Shown here: piece by piece, positions 1-9,118 of the stretch
How positions within the stretch are numbered: position 1 is the first letter of the stretch
How the letters are laid out: each line of letters starts with the position of its first letter
Assembly: GCA_041653835.1 (NCBI GenBank)
Contig: JBAZEP010000016.1
Location: 1-34,864 of the forward strand
DNA length: 34,864 nt
Direction of reading: 5' to 3'
Source: UBA10183 sp041653835
Lineage (GTDB): Bacteria > Omnitrophota > Gorgyraeia > Gorgyraeales > Gorgyraeaceae
Program-made: the position numbers and the translations under genes
The notes under the pieces: generated by a model
The model's database searches: none
Told to the model about the DNA's origin: nothing
What the model saw: the letters and a program-made list of their open reading frames with translations, nothing else

Positions 1-2
1 CA

Positions 3-1655
3 AAAGGCCAGAATATGAAGGACCAGTTGGCAGCGGAAAATGTAGAGGTTGGGCTCGACACCTATATCGTCCCGCTGGGGCCGGATATAGTTTCCGCTAT
101 ATTCGCTGTTAATTTCGCGATAAGGGCCGCGCTCAGTTTCGGAGGCATCAAGAAGGGCGAGTGGGAAAAATGCCTTGATTACTGCAGGAAGAGGCTTCCT
201 GTTTTTTGCGTGGCGCTGGGGTATGTGGATGAAATAACGTGCGCCGCGGGATTAGGCGCGCTGAGCCTGGGCATACCTATAATTACGAATGACAAGGACG
301 TGCCCGAGGTAGGCAATATCCCGGTTACGCTGTATGAGGCGCTTGTCGTGGAAGAAAAAATCGAGAAGATAATAGGCAGGGGCATAGAAGTAAAAGGCAT
401 CAAGATAAAGGTATCCGATATCGACATACCTGTCCCCTATAGCGCCGCTTTCGAGGGGGAAAGGGTCAGGAAAGAACAGATGCACGCGCAGTTCGGGGGA
501 AAATATTCAAGCGCGTTTGAATATGTAAAAATGGTGGATGCCGCGAAAATAGAAGACGCTAAAATAGAGGTCATCGGGCCTGAACTGGACGAAATAGAAG
601 AAGGCGGTTCAGCCCCGCTGGGTATAGTCGTGGAAACAGCGGGCAGGAAGATGCAGAAGGATTTTGAGCCTATACTTGAAAGGCAGATACATAGTTTTTT
701 AAACGAGGCCATGGGTGTATTCCATATGGGGCAGAGGGATATGTGCTGGCTCAGGGTTTCAAAGGACGCAAAGGCAAAAGGATTCAAATTGAGGCATTTC
801 GGCGTGATCCTTCATGCCAGGTTCCATGACGCGTTCAGCGCTATAGTGAACAAGGTCCAGATCACTATATATACCAGACAGGAAGATGTGGAAAGATTGG
901 TAAAGGACGCGCGCGTTTCTTACAGGGAAAGGGACGCCAGGGTGGAAAAGATGACGGATGAGAGTGTTGACCTTTTCTGGACATGCACACTTTGCCAGAG
1001 TTTCGCGCCTAACCATGTGTGCATAATAAAACCGGAAAGGCTCGGCCTGTGCGGCGCGTATAACTGGCTGGACGCGAAGGCGTCCTATGAATTAAATCCT
1101 TCGGGCCCAAACCAGCCTGTCAAAAAAGGTGAATGCATAGATCCTTTAAAAGGAGAATGGAAGGGTGTAAACGAGGTCCTGTTCCAGAAATCCAACCGCA
1201 CCCTGGAAAGGTTTTGCGGTTATTCCATCATAGACGCGCCTGAAACAAGCTGCGGCTGTTTCGAATGCATAATAGCGGTGCTCCCGGAGGCAAACGGCGT
1301 TATAGTCGTAAACAGGGAATATTCGGGCATGACCCCTGTGGGAATGACGTTTTCAACACTGGCAGGCACTATAGGAGGGGGACAGCAGACGCCGGGTTTC
1401 ATGGGTGTTGGGAGGCTCTATATAGTGAGCAAAAAGTTCATATCGGCGGAAGGCGGATTGAAGAGGCTGGTGTGGATGCCCAAAGAATTGAAAGAGGCGT
1501 TGGCAGACAGGCTTAGAAAAATAGGGGAGGAACTGGGCGATCCCGAACTCATAAATAAGATAGCGGACGAAACAATAGCCACGACTACGGAAGAGTTGCT
1601 GCCGTTTCTTGAAAAGGCCGGGCATCCCGCTTTGAGCATGGAACCAGTGATGTAA
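3..1655 (+). CDS. acsB: CODH/acetyl-CoA synthase beta subunit (acetyl-CoA synthase), 5' truncated by window
   Basis: Condenses a methyl group (from the corrinoid protein), CO and CoA into acetyl-CoA at the nickel-containing A-cluster. Counting from the first visible ATG (base 15), the A-cluster ligands are all present: C324, C327, C336, C346 and the C413-G-C415 motif. Their spacing (3, 9, 10, 67, 2) matches that of the Moorella thermoacetica enzyme. The reading frame stays open to the left window edge, and bacterial ACS is about 730 residues while about 550 are visible, so the N-terminal CODH-contacting domain probably lies upstream; the ATG at 15 is then internal. An archaeal-style short form would also lack that domain, so the window cannot settle total length. 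It is followed 37 bases later by acsC. Confidence 0.97.
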   Translation, partial: KGQNMKDQLAAENVEVGLDTYIVPLGPDIVSAIFAVNFAIRAALSFGGIKKGEWEKCLDYCRKRLPVFCVALGYVDEITCAAGLGALSLGIPIITNDKDVPEVGNIPVTLYEALVVEEKIEKIIGRGIEVKGIKIKVSDIDIPVPYSAAFEGERVRKEQMHAQFGGKYSSAFEYVKMVDAAKIEDAKIEVIGPELDEIEEGGSAPLGIVVETAGRKMQKDFEPILERQIHSFLNEAMGVFHMGQRDMCWLRVSKDAKAKGFKLRHFGVILHARFHDAFSAIVNKVQITIYTRQEDVERLVKDARVSYRERDARVEKMTDESVDLFWTCTLCQSFAPNHVCIIKPERLGLCGAYNWLDAKASYELNPSGPNQPVKKGECIDPLKGEWKGVNEVLFQKSNRTLERFCGYSIIDAPETSCGCFECIIAVLPEANGVIVVNREYSGMTPVGMTFSTLAGTIGGGQQTPGFMGVGRLYIVSKKFISAEGGLKRLVWMPKELKEALADRLRKIGEELGDPELINKIADETIATTTEELLPFLEKAGHPALSMEPVM

Positions 1656-1692
1656 GTAAGCGTCTCTTAAAATAAATCAAAGGAGTTTCTAA

Positions 1693-3030
1693 ATGGCATT
1701 ATCCGGTTTAGACATTTACAAATTATTACCCAAGACCAATTGCAAGAAATGCGGTTCCCCTACATGCCTTGCCTTCGCGATGAAGCTCGCGATGAAGAAA
1801 GCAAGCCTCGATGACTGCCCTGACATAACAGTGGCGGCAAGAAAGGCGCTGGAAGAGTCGTCAAGACCGCCTATCGCGCTGATAAAATTCGGCTCAGGAG
1901 ATAATGCGCTGGAGGCGGGAGGGGAGACGGTCCTTTTCAGGCACGAGAAGACGTTTTATCACCAGACGCTGGTAGCCGTGAGCGTGGACGATACGCTTGG
2001 CGACGCCGAACTCCTGGCAAGGATAAAAGCGATAGAAGGCTTAATCTTCGAGAGAGTGGGCCAGCGCATCGCGATAGACATGATAGCGCTGGTAAATAAA
2101 AGTTCATCGCAAAACAAGTTCATAAACGCCCTGGATAAAGTTCTTTTGAATTCAAAGAAACCACTCATCCTGGTAAGTTCCGACCCGGAAACTATAGACA
2201 AAGCGCTAAAGAAATGTCCCGGCGCGAGGCCGTTGATACATGCCGCTGACGCAGGGAACCTGGAAGGCATGTGCAACGCGGCGAAGGCGCACAAAACCCC
2301 GCTCAGTATAAAGGCGGAGAATCTTGAAGGGCTTGATAAACTTTCCGGAGAAGCGGGCGCCATGGGCGTGGAAGAAATAGTGCTTGATCCGGGATTCAGG
2401 AATTTGCGCGGTTCGCTGAACGACTTGACACAAATAAGGCGCCTCAGCCTTAAACGGAATTACAGGCCTTTCGGTTTTCCAGCAATTATATTTATAAAAA
2501 ATACGGATAAGCATCAGGTGGTCGTGGATGCCTGCACGCTTATCGCTAAATACGCCGGCATTGTGGTGCTGGATTCCGTAAATGAAGATGTCCTGCTGCC
2601 GATATTGACTATGCGCCAGAATATTTATACGGATCCGCAGAAGCCGGTCACGGTGGAGCCTAAACTGTATAAATTCGGTTCACCCGATGAAAACTCGCCT
2701 GTCATGGTGACCACTAATTTTTCCCTCACTTTTTATACCGTTGCCCCGGAAATAGAAGCGGGAGGAAATTCCGCTTACCTCCTGGTTACCGATTCGGAAG
2801 GCATGAGCGTGCTTACGGCGTGGGCGGCGGAGAAATTCACTCCCGAGATAATAGCCGAGACCATGAAAAAAATAGGACTGGAAAGCGTGGTCTCCCATAA
2901 AAAGATAATAATCCCGGGTTATGTGGCTGTCCTGAGCGGCAAACTGGAAGATGTTTCCGGGTGGCAGGTGCTTGTCGGCCCCAAAGAAGCGACCGGGATA
3001 CCGAAATATTTGAAAGAAATTTGGAAGTAG
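1693..3030 (+). CDS. acsC: Corrinoid iron-sulfur protein large (gamma) subunit
   Basis: Large subunit of the corrinoid iron-sulfur protein, which carries the methyl group on cobalamin from AcsE to AcsB. At 445 residues it has the usual length. The N-terminal 4Fe-4S motif is intact (C17, C20, C25, C42; a C-x2-C-x4-C-x16-C pattern), followed by the TIM-barrel region and a C-terminal cobalamin-binding region with GGNSAYLLVTDSEGMSVLTA at about 355-374. The start is fixed by an AAAGGAG ribosome site about seven bases upstream. Its partner acsD is not adjacent but about 19.5 kb downstream. The stop codon TAG begins a palindrome (3028-3053). Confidence 0.97.
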   Translation: MALSGLDIYKLLPKTNCKKCGSPTCLAFAMKLAMKKASLDDCPDITVAARKALEESSRPPIALIKFGSGDNALEAGGETVLFRHEKTFYHQTLVAVSVDDTLGDAELLARIKAIEGLIFERVGQRIAIDMIALVNKSSSQNKFINALDKVLLNSKKPLILVSSDPETIDKALKKCPGARPLIHAADAGNLEGMCNAAKAHKTPLSIKAENLEGLDKLSGEAGAMGVEEIVLDPGFRNLRGSLNDLTQIRRLSLKRNYRPFGFPAIIFIKNTDKHQVVVDACTLIAKYAGIVVLDSVNEDVLLPILTMRQNIYTDPQKPVTVEPKLYKFGSPDENSPVMVTTNFSLTFYTVAPEIEAGGNSAYLLVTDSEGMSVLTAWAAEKFTPEIIAETMKKIGLESVVSHKKIIIPGYVAVLSGKLEDVSGWQVLVGPKEATGIPKYLKEIWK

Positions 3031-3053
3031 GGGGTGGTCGCGACCCCCCCCTA
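3028..3053. repeat. Palindrome starting at the acsC stop codon, GGTCGCGACC-type core
   Basis: Two 13-base arms abut: TAGGGGGTGGTCG and CGACCCCCCCCTA, complementary except for one T/C mismatch (3035/3046); one more G-C pair (3027/3054) extends it. The left arm begins on the TAG stop of acsC. There is no T-run after it, so it is not a classic intrinsic terminator. It occupies nearly the whole gap to pgsA. A perfect relative with the same core lies at 34630-34655. Confidence 0.85.
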
Positions 3054-3063
3054 CAATATATAA

Positions 3064-3621
3064 ATGAATCTCGCAAATAAAATCTCCATATTCCGCATAT
3101 TATTAATACCTTTTTTCATAGCCTCCGTGTTGTATTACGGCGAAGGCAGGGAATACCTGAGATTTGTCGCGCTCGGTATATTTGTACTAGCTACGCTGAG
3201 CGATGCCGTGGACGGAAGCATAGCGAGGTTGAAGAACCAGGTTACGGAATTGGGCAGGGTCTTGGACCCCATAGCGGACAAGCTTTTGATAATAAGCGCG
3301 TTCATTGTTCTGAGCATGATAAAGATTTTTCCGGAAAGCCTGCGCATACCGGCGTGGGCGGTCTTGATAGTCATAAGCAGGGACGTGGTCATAGTCCTCG
3401 GTTCGGTGGTCATATATTTTATCAAGGGAGAGCTGAAGATAAAACCGAGCTGGCTGGGAAAGGCCACCACGCTTTTCCAGATGCTGACGATACTTGTTTT
3501 TCTGGCCGCGTTTAAATACCACAGGTTTTTCCTTTACCCCGCGATTCTTTTTACGGTGCTTTCCGCGATAGATTATATCTGGCGCGGCTCGAAGCAGTTC
3601 AATGAAAACCATAAAGTCTAA
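3064..3621 (+). CDS. pgsA: CDP-diacylglycerol-glycerol-3-phosphate 3-phosphatidyltransferase
   Basis: Membrane enzyme that makes phosphatidylglycerol phosphate from CDP-diacylglycerol and glycerol-3-phosphate. The CDP-alcohol phosphotransferase signature is complete: D47-x2-D50-G51-x2-A54-R55-x8-G64-x3-D68-x3-D72. Several hydrophobic helices follow, and 185 residues is typical of PgsA. An in-frame TAA directly before the ATG rules out an upstream start, yet no Shine-Dalgarno sequence is visible; the preceding palindrome sits where it would be. It overlaps der by 20 bases. The motif defines the family; a different CDP-alcohol transferase cannot be fully excluded, but the synteny with plsY favours PgsA. 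Confidence 0.9.
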   Translation: MNLANKISIFRILLIPFFIASVLYYGEGREYLRFVALGIFVLATLSDAVDGSIARLKNQVTELGRVLDPIADKLLIISAFIVLSMIKIFPESLRIPAWAVLIVISRDVVIVLGSVVIYFIKGELKIKPSWLGKATTLFQMLTILVFLAAFKYHRFFLYPAILFTVLSAIDYIWRGSKQFNENHKV

Positions 3622-4927
3622 TCTCCATAAAGTAGCTATAGTCGGCAGGCCCAATGTAGGCAAATCCACGCTGTTCAACAGGATATTGAAAAAGCGCAAG
3701 GCTATAGTGGAGGAATTCGGGCCCACCACGCGCGACAGGATAGCCGCTGTCGTAGATTGGTCCGGCAGGACGTTCGAATTAGTGGATACGCCTGGCCTGG
3801 ATTTCGTGGATCCGCATGATAATCGTTCACTCCAGAGGCTCATCGAAAACCAGATAATGTCCGCCGTGAAAGAGGCGGACCAGCTTATTTTTGTGTGCGA
3901 TATCAATGACGGCATCATGCAGCTGGACCATAAGATATGCGGCATCCTCAGGAAAACAGATAAAAACATCACGCTCGCCGTAAACAAGGTGGATGAAAAA
4001 ATAGATGCCCGGGATTTGGACGACTTTTATAAACTGGGCTTCGGGGAGCCCATGTTCATATCCAGCCTCCATGGACGCGGCATAGGCGATCTCCTGGATA
4101 TTGTAGTGCGCAATATCCCTGAATCCGCAAATCAGGCAAGAGGCTTTGAGCGAGCCGTAAAACTCGCCATCGTGGGTAAGCCGAACGCGGGAAAATCCTC
4201 TTTTGTCAACAGCCTGCTCGGGGAAGAAAGAATAACGGTCAGCGATATCCCCGGCACCACAAGAGATTCCATAGATACTTATTTTGAGAAAGACGGGCAT
4301 TCCTTTATCATAATTGATACCGCGGGTATACGGGCGAAGAGCAAGATAAAAGACGCTGTTACGTATTTCAGCATATTGAGGACGGAAGAAAGCATCAGGC
4401 GGAGCGACGCTGTCGTGATCCTGGCGGACGCGCCCGCGGGAATAACACAGGAGGACCGCAGGATAATAGATATCGTGCAGAAGAATTTCAAGCCGTTCGT
4501 CCTGGCTATAAATAAATGGGACCTCGCGGAAAAGGAAAGCGTGAAAAAGGCAGGATATGAAAAAGTAATAAGAGAGGACATCAGGTTTATGTACAACGCG
4601 CCCATTGTTTTCATGTCCGCGTTAAAAAAGATAAATTTGAACGAAGCAATAGATCTCGCGCGTGGGCTGGCGGAAAGCTCCAGGAAGAATTTTTCAACAA
4701 GCGATTTGAACGCTATCCTGAAATCCATAGAGTTCAACCCCGCGAGGCTTTATTCCGTAAGGCAGCTGAAAAATTCCCCCCCGGAGTTCGAGATCGTAGC
4801 GAAGAACCCCGAGGTCATAAAAAATACGGAAAAAAGCCATTTGATCAATGTGTTCAGGAAAAAATTGAAACTGGAAGGTATTCCCGTAGTCATAAAGTTC
4901 AGGAAAAAAGAATTTAAGCCTCGTTAA
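3602..4927 (+). CDS. der: Ribosome-associated GTPase Der (EngA)
   Basis: Tandem-domain GTPase needed for 50S ribosomal subunit assembly. Two G domains are visible: the first has a P-loop GRPNVGKST (15-23), DTPG and NKVD; the second has GKPNAGKSS (192-200), DTAG and NKWD. A C-terminal KH-like domain ends in the typical KFRKKEFKPR. At 441 residues it is full length. The start lies inside the end of pgsA, suggesting translational coupling. The TAA stop is also the first three bases of the 39-base palindrome at 4925. Confidence 0.97.
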   Translation: MKTIKSNLHKVAIVGRPNVGKSTLFNRILKKRKAIVEEFGPTTRDRIAAVVDWSGRTFELVDTPGLDFVDPHDNRSLQRLIENQIMSAVKEADQLIFVCDINDGIMQLDHKICGILRKTDKNITLAVNKVDEKIDARDLDDFYKLGFGEPMFISSLHGRGIGDLLDIVVRNIPESANQARGFERAVKLAIVGKPNAGKSSFVNSLLGEERITVSDIPGTTRDSIDTYFEKDGHSFIIIDTAGIRAKSKIKDAVTYFSILRTEESIRRSDAVVILADAPAGITQEDRRIIDIVQKNFKPFVLAINKWDLAEKESVKKAGYEKVIREDIRFMYNAPIVFMSALKKINLNEAIDLARGLAESSRKNFSTSDLNAILKSIEFNPARLYSVRQLKNSPPEFEIVAKNPEVIKNTEKSHLINVFRKKLKLEGIPVVIKFRKKEFKPR

Positions 4928-4963
4928 GGTAAGATTTATGACACTGTCATAAATCTTACCTTA
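4925..4963. repeat. 39-base perfect palindrome starting at the der stop codon, GACAcTGTC core
   Basis: Arms of 19 bases (4925-4943, TAAGGTAAGATTTATGACA) and their exact reverse complement (4945-4963) flank a single C. The left arm begins with the TAA stop of der. No T-run follows; the plsY ribosome site comes 7 bases later, so full termination here seems unlikely. It shares the GACA-N-TGTC centre with 18645-18681 and 27248-27286, while the outer arms differ. Confidence 0.9.
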
Positions 4964-4979
4964 CGAGAAGGGAGAGCAT

Positions 4980-5606
4980 GTGGAATATTTTATATTAGTT
5001 TTGGGGTTCGCGGCGGCTTATGTCATAGGTTCGATACCTACAGCTTATATATTCGGAAAGATCATGAAGGGCATAGATATACGCGAATACGGCAGCGGCA
5101 ACGTGGGGGCTACCAACGTGTTCAGGGTCATAGGCAAGGTCCCGGGCATAATAGTCCTGATACTGGACGCGGCAAAAGGCCTTGTATGCGTGGCTTGTAT
5201 CGCCCCTATGGTCCTGTTTTTTGCGCCGGTTACCCGGCCGGAGCTTTACAGGATATTGATCGGCCTCTCGGCCATAGCAGGGCACAACTGGACGCTGTTC
5301 CTTAAATTCAAGGGAGGTAAAGGCGTCGCTACCAGCGCGGGAGTGGCCATAGGCCTTATACCGAAAATATTCTGGCTCGGTTTTTTAGTGTGGCTTATTA
5401 CATTTTTCATAAGCGGATTCGTATCTCTCGCGTCTATCATAGCCGTCATTTCTATCCCCATTTTTACGCTCGCGTTCGGCGAGCCCGCTGAAATAGTCAT
5501 CTTCATGTGCCTCTTATGCCTGATAATAGTCTATAAGCATAAACCGAATATCAGGCGGCTGGCAAGAGGAGAGGAAAAGAGGATATCTTTCTTCAAGAAA
5601 AAATGA
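4980..5606 (+). CDS. plsY: Acyl-phosphate:glycerol-3-phosphate acyltransferase PlsY
   Basis: Integral membrane enzyme making lysophosphatidic acid from acyl phosphate, the first step of phospholipid synthesis. All three PlsY motifs are present: GSGNVGATN (38-46), KFKGGKGVAT (109-118) and a C-terminal YKHKPNIRRLARGEE. The 208 residues contain five or so hydrophobic segments. The start is GTG at 4980 with GGAG five bases before it. The stop overlaps the dinG start (ATGA). Together with pgsA two genes upstream it forms a small phospholipid group. No plsX is visible. Confidence 0.96.
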   Translation: MEYFILVLGFAAAYVIGSIPTAYIFGKIMKGIDIREYGSGNVGATNVFRVIGKVPGIIVLILDAAKGLVCVACIAPMVLFFAPVTRPELYRILIGLSAIAGHNWTLFLKFKGGKGVATSAGVAIGLIPKIFWLGFLVWLITFFISGFVSLASIIAVISIPIFTLAFGEPAEIVIFMCLLCLIIVYKHKPNIRRLARGEEKRISFFKKK

Positions 5607-7555
5607 TAAAGAAAATTTTCGATAAAGGCGGTCCTGTAGCCAAAGCCATGCCCGGGTACGAAGTAAGGCACGAGCAGATAGAAATGGCAGAGGCTATCGG
5701 CAGCGCAATAAGCCATTCGGAACATTTGATAGTCGAAGCGGGGACAGGCATAGGCAAAAGCTTTGCATATCTTGTGCCTCTCGCGGAATACGCGCTTCAA
5801 AATAATCCCCCTGCCATAATCTCCACAAATACCATCAGCCTCCAGGAACAGATCGTGCATAAGGACATACCTTTTCTGGAAAAAGCGCTGGGCAGGAGTT
5901 TCAAGGCGGTGCTTGTGAAGGGAAGGAATAATTACCTGTGCCTGAGGAGGCTCCACAGGTCCGAGTTCCACCAGAAAGACCTTTTTTCCGACCAGTATGA
6001 ACTGAAGGAATATACCAGGCTCTTTGCCTGGTCTTATAAAACGCAGGACGGCACGCTTTATGACATGGACGAGGAGCCTGATCCAAAGGTCTGGGGCATG
6101 GTCTCTTCCGAGCCGGAAACATGCCTTGGCAAGAAATGCCAGTACTATAAAAAATGTTTTTTCCAGGGCGCCAGGGAAAAGATAAGCGGGGCGGGGATGC
6201 TGGTCGTGAACCACCACCTGTTTTTTTCGAACATGGCGCTTGCTAAAGAACAAAAAAGCATGCTTCCTGAATGGGGAGCGCTTGTTTTTGACGAAGCGCA
6301 CAGTATAGAAAACGTCGCTACCGAACATCTGGGAGCGGGCGTGTCGAATACGGGCATCAAGTACCTGCTTGACCTTTTATTCAACCTGAAAAAGCAAAAA
6401 GGGTTTTTACTGGCCACAGGGGACCAGGCCAGCATGGAATTGGTGGAAGAGATCCGCAGGAGATCAGACACTTTTTTTAAGGCCGCGGAAGATTATTTCG
6501 AGGCGAACGCGAAAAAAGGGAATTCCGATACGCTGAAAATAAGGCATAAAAATTTCATAGAGAACAACCTTTCACTGCCTCTCAGAGAACTGGCCGAGTC
6601 GCTTTCGGCAACGAAAAAGAGCCTGAAAGACAGGGAAGAAGAGCTCGAGATAGCGGGTTTTATAAAAAAGGTGGACACGTTAAAGGATTCTGTAGAGGCT
6701 ATACTTAACCAGTCAAAGAAAAATTACGTATATTGGATGGAATGTTTCAGGGGCAAAAAAACAAACAAGGTCTCCATAAATATGGCCCCTGTAAACGTAG
6801 GGGAGATATTAAAGGGGCAGCTTTTCAGCGAGGCGAGGCCGATCATCCTTACAAGCGCGACGCTTTCGGTGAATAAAGGTTCGTTCAAATACTTTAAAGA
6901 CCGGGTGGGAGTTGAAAGGTCTATAGAAATGAAACTCGGCTCGCCCTTTGACTATAAAAACCAGGTCAGGATGTATATAGCCAAGGACATGCCCTATCCC
7001 GATAACGTGACTGATTACGCTGTCAAGGCGGCTGACAGGATAAAGAGGTATCTGGGGCTGACTAATGGCAGCGCGTTCGTGCTTTTTACCAGCTATTCTT
7101 TGATGAACACTGTTTACGAAGAATTGGAAGGATACCTTATCCAGAAAGGATTTAATTTTTTAAGACAGGGCAGCGGCCTGAGCAGGAGCAAGATGCTCGC
7201 CAGTTTTAAAAAAGAATCGGGTTCGGTGCTTTTCGGGGTGGATACGTTCTGGCAGGGCATAGACGTCCAGGGCGGCGCGCTTTCCAATGTCATCATAACA
7301 AAGCTGCCCTTCGCGGTACCTGACCATCCTGTGACGGAGGCAAGGATGGAAGACATAGAAAAAAGAGGGGGAGACGCTTTTTTAGAATACAGCCTTCCGG
7401 AAGCGGTGCTTAAATTCAAACAAGGTTTCGGCAGACTGATCCGCAGTAAAAAAGATACGGGCATAATAGCTGTGCTTGACAGCAGGATAATAAACAAATT
7501 TTATGGAAAAATGTTCCTTAACTCCATACCTCAATGCGAGATAGTGATAGATTAA
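5603..7555 (+). CDS. dinG: DinG-family ATP-dependent DNA helicase (XPD-like, Fe-S)
   Basis: Superfamily 2 helicase of the DinG/XPD group, acting on damaged or structured DNA. Visible motifs: Walker A GTGIGKS (47-53), DEAH box (230-233), LTSATLS motif III, DTFWQGIDV and the C-terminal QGFGRLIRS motif VI. Four cysteines between motifs I and II (C113, C174, C179, C185) match the 4Fe-4S cluster of this family. At 650 residues it lacks the N-terminal exonuclease domain seen in some Firmicute DinG proteins. The ATG overlaps the plsY stop. Its end is followed by a promoter, so the transcription unit probably finishes here, although no terminator hairpin is seen. Confidence 0.93.
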   Translation: MIKKIFDKGGPVAKAMPGYEVRHEQIEMAEAIGSAISHSEHLIVEAGTGIGKSFAYLVPLAEYALQNNPPAIISTNTISLQEQIVHKDIPFLEKALGRSFKAVLVKGRNNYLCLRRLHRSEFHQKDLFSDQYELKEYTRLFAWSYKTQDGTLYDMDEEPDPKVWGMVSSEPETCLGKKCQYYKKCFFQGAREKISGAGMLVVNHHLFFSNMALAKEQKSMLPEWGALVFDEAHSIENVATEHLGAGVSNTGIKYLLDLLFNLKKQKGFLLATGDQASMELVEEIRRRSDTFFKAAEDYFEANAKKGNSDTLKIRHKNFIENNLSLPLRELAESLSATKKSLKDREEELEIAGFIKKVDTLKDSVEAILNQSKKNYVYWMECFRGKKTNKVSINMAPVNVGEILKGQLFSEARPIILTSATLSVNKGSFKYFKDRVGVERSIEMKLGSPFDYKNQVRMYIAKDMPYPDNVTDYAVKAADRIKRYLGLTNGSAFVLFTSYSLMNTVYEELEGYLIQKGFNFLRQGSGLSRSKMLASFKKESGSVLFGVDTFWQGIDVQGGALSNVIITKLPFAVPDHPVTEARMEDIEKRGGDAFLEYSLPEAVLKFKQGFGRLIRSKKDTGIIAVLDSRIINKFYGKMFLNSIPQCEIVID

Positions 7556-7562
7556 GAAATAC

Positions 7563-7591
7563 TTGACAAGATTATAGGGAGCAGGTATACT
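7563..7591 (+). promoter_or_regulatory. Sigma70-type promoter for the exported gene at 7637
   Basis: TTGACA (7563-7568), a 17-base spacer, then TATACT (7586-7591). It lies in the 81-base gap after dinG, giving a leader of about 40 bases before the ATG at 7637, with an AGGGG ribosome site. Confidence 0.8.
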
Positions 7592-7636
7592 ATTAATAGT
7601 TTTAAAATCTATTTAATAAATCAGAAAAGGGGACTT

Positions 7637-9103
7637 ATGACTAGATTTTTCAAGGTTCTAAGCGCGATTATTGTTATCATTGCAATCGGGGCCGGCGTGT
7701 CTTATGCTGAAACAATATGGGAAAAACGACAAAAGGCGTTGAAAGGCATTGAAGAAAAACAGGAAGGCGCGATTGTGGAAAAAGCTCAGCCGGGAACCGC
7801 GACGGAGCCCGCTGATAGCGAGACAGAAAAAACAGCGGTATCAAACAGCCCCCTACCTTTAAATGATATAACCATTCCGGATCAATATGGCTCAATCATA
7901 GAAAGTTATGAAGGCACAAACGGGAAATTAATCGTTCATATTCAGGACGCGCACGCGAATTATGAAGCGCAGAAAAATATCTCGTCCATACTCGAGTCGC
8001 TGATAGACGGTTATGGATTGAACTTGATATTAAGGGAAGGCAACAGTACGGATAAGGATTTTTCTTATTTGCGGAAAGAGGCCGGCTTGGACGCGAGAAC
8101 AGAGGCCGCCGAAAAACTTCTTAAAGACGCGACTATCACGGGGGTAGATTATCTCAGCCTTACATACGATTATCCCGTGTCATTCCAGGGCATAGAAGAC
8201 AAGGCGCTTTACGATGAAAATAAAAACGCTTTGTGGGAGATGGACAGGTTTAAAGACAGCGCTTTAGACTATGTGAACAAATCTATAGCGGCGCTGGACG
8301 CGATCAAGGCGAAACTATACAATGCCGACCTCTTGGTCCTGGATAAAGCCAAAAAAGATTATGAGAACGAAGACACAGATCTCCTGACTTATTATAAAGC
8401 CCTGAATGATATTATGCAGGAAAAAGGCATAAGTGCGGAGGAGTTTGTCCACTTTGATAATCTTATGAAAATAAATGAAATGGAGCAGAAAATCGACCTG
8501 GCAAAGATCAGGAACGGGGAAGCCGGCGATGAAGAAAAGGAAATCTACGATGAATATCAGGAAGCGCTCAAAAAGCTTAATGTAAATAAACTTTTCAGAG
8601 AAGAGCCTTTATTGGAAGACAAGATACAGGAGGCGATATCAGAGAATCCCAGCCAGAAAAAGGTTTACAGGATCTCAAAGGCGATGTCCATCATGAATAA
8701 GATGCTGAATGTAAAAGTGGTCCCTGAAGAATATAATTATTTTATCGAAAATAAAAGAGATTTTGACCCTCAGGCGTGGACAAATTTATTAAAAGAAAAA
8801 TCGGACGAATTGGGACTAGGCCTTGATATACCGGGTAATTATTACGCTTTAAGCGATAATATGGCGGCGATAGAAAAATTCTATGGAACAGCGGGGGAAA
8901 GGGACAGGGTTTTTGTCAGGAAAACCGAAGAGAGGATGGCAAAAGACAATGTGAAGATTGCCGCGCTTGTGGCAGGCGGATTCCACACCCCTACGCTGAT
9001 AAATATACTCGCGGATAAGGGCTATTCATACGTTGTGATCAGCCCCAGGGTTACAACCGAAACAGATGAGAACTTATACAGGTCGTCTTTAAAGAACGAC
9101 TAA
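7637..9103 (+). CDS. Exported protein of unknown function, possibly TraB/ChaN (EreA-like) fold
   Basis: Not confidently recognised. Residues 1-24 form a signal peptide (hydrophobic core, predicted cut after VSYA), then a charged low-complexity linker to about 75. Two blocks stand out: HIQDAHANYEAQKNI (101-115) with LREG (132-135), and near the C-terminus AGGFHTPTLINIL (446-458) followed by YSYVVISPR. A His/Asp-rich first strand, an E-G second strand and a late GGFH block resemble the layout of the TraB/EreA/ChaN superfamily; that is inference from pattern only. The middle (about 180-390) is strongly charged and probably helical. It has its own promoter and is followed 15 bases later by another secreted protein gene. 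It probably acts outside the cytoplasmic membrane. Confidence 0.75.
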   Translation: MTRFFKVLSAIIVIIAIGAGVSYAETIWEKRQKALKGIEEKQEGAIVEKAQPGTATEPADSETEKTAVSNSPLPLNDITIPDQYGSIIESYEGTNGKLIVHIQDAHANYEAQKNISSILESLIDGYGLNLILREGNSTDKDFSYLRKEAGLDARTEAAEKLLKDATITGVDYLSLTYDYPVSFQGIEDKALYDENKNALWEMDRFKDSALDYVNKSIAALDAIKAKLYNADLLVLDKAKKDYENEDTDLLTYYKALNDIMQEKGISAEEFVHFDNLMKINEMEQKIDLAKIRNGEAGDEEKEIYDEYQEALKKLNVNKLFREEPLLEDKIQEAISENPSQKKVYRISKAMSIMNKMLNVKVVPEEYNYFIENKRDFDPQAWTNLLKEKSDELGLGLDIPGNYYALSDNMAAIEKFYGTAGERDRVFVRKTEERMAKDNVKIAALVAGGFHTPTLINILADKGYSYVVISPRVTTETDENLYRSSLKND

Positions 9104-9118
9104 ACAAAGGAGGAGTGT

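Noticed and set aside
3187..3987. Minus-strand open frame of 266 codons across pgsA and der
   Set aside because: Both genes on the + strand have complete family motifs; the antisense product has no motif.
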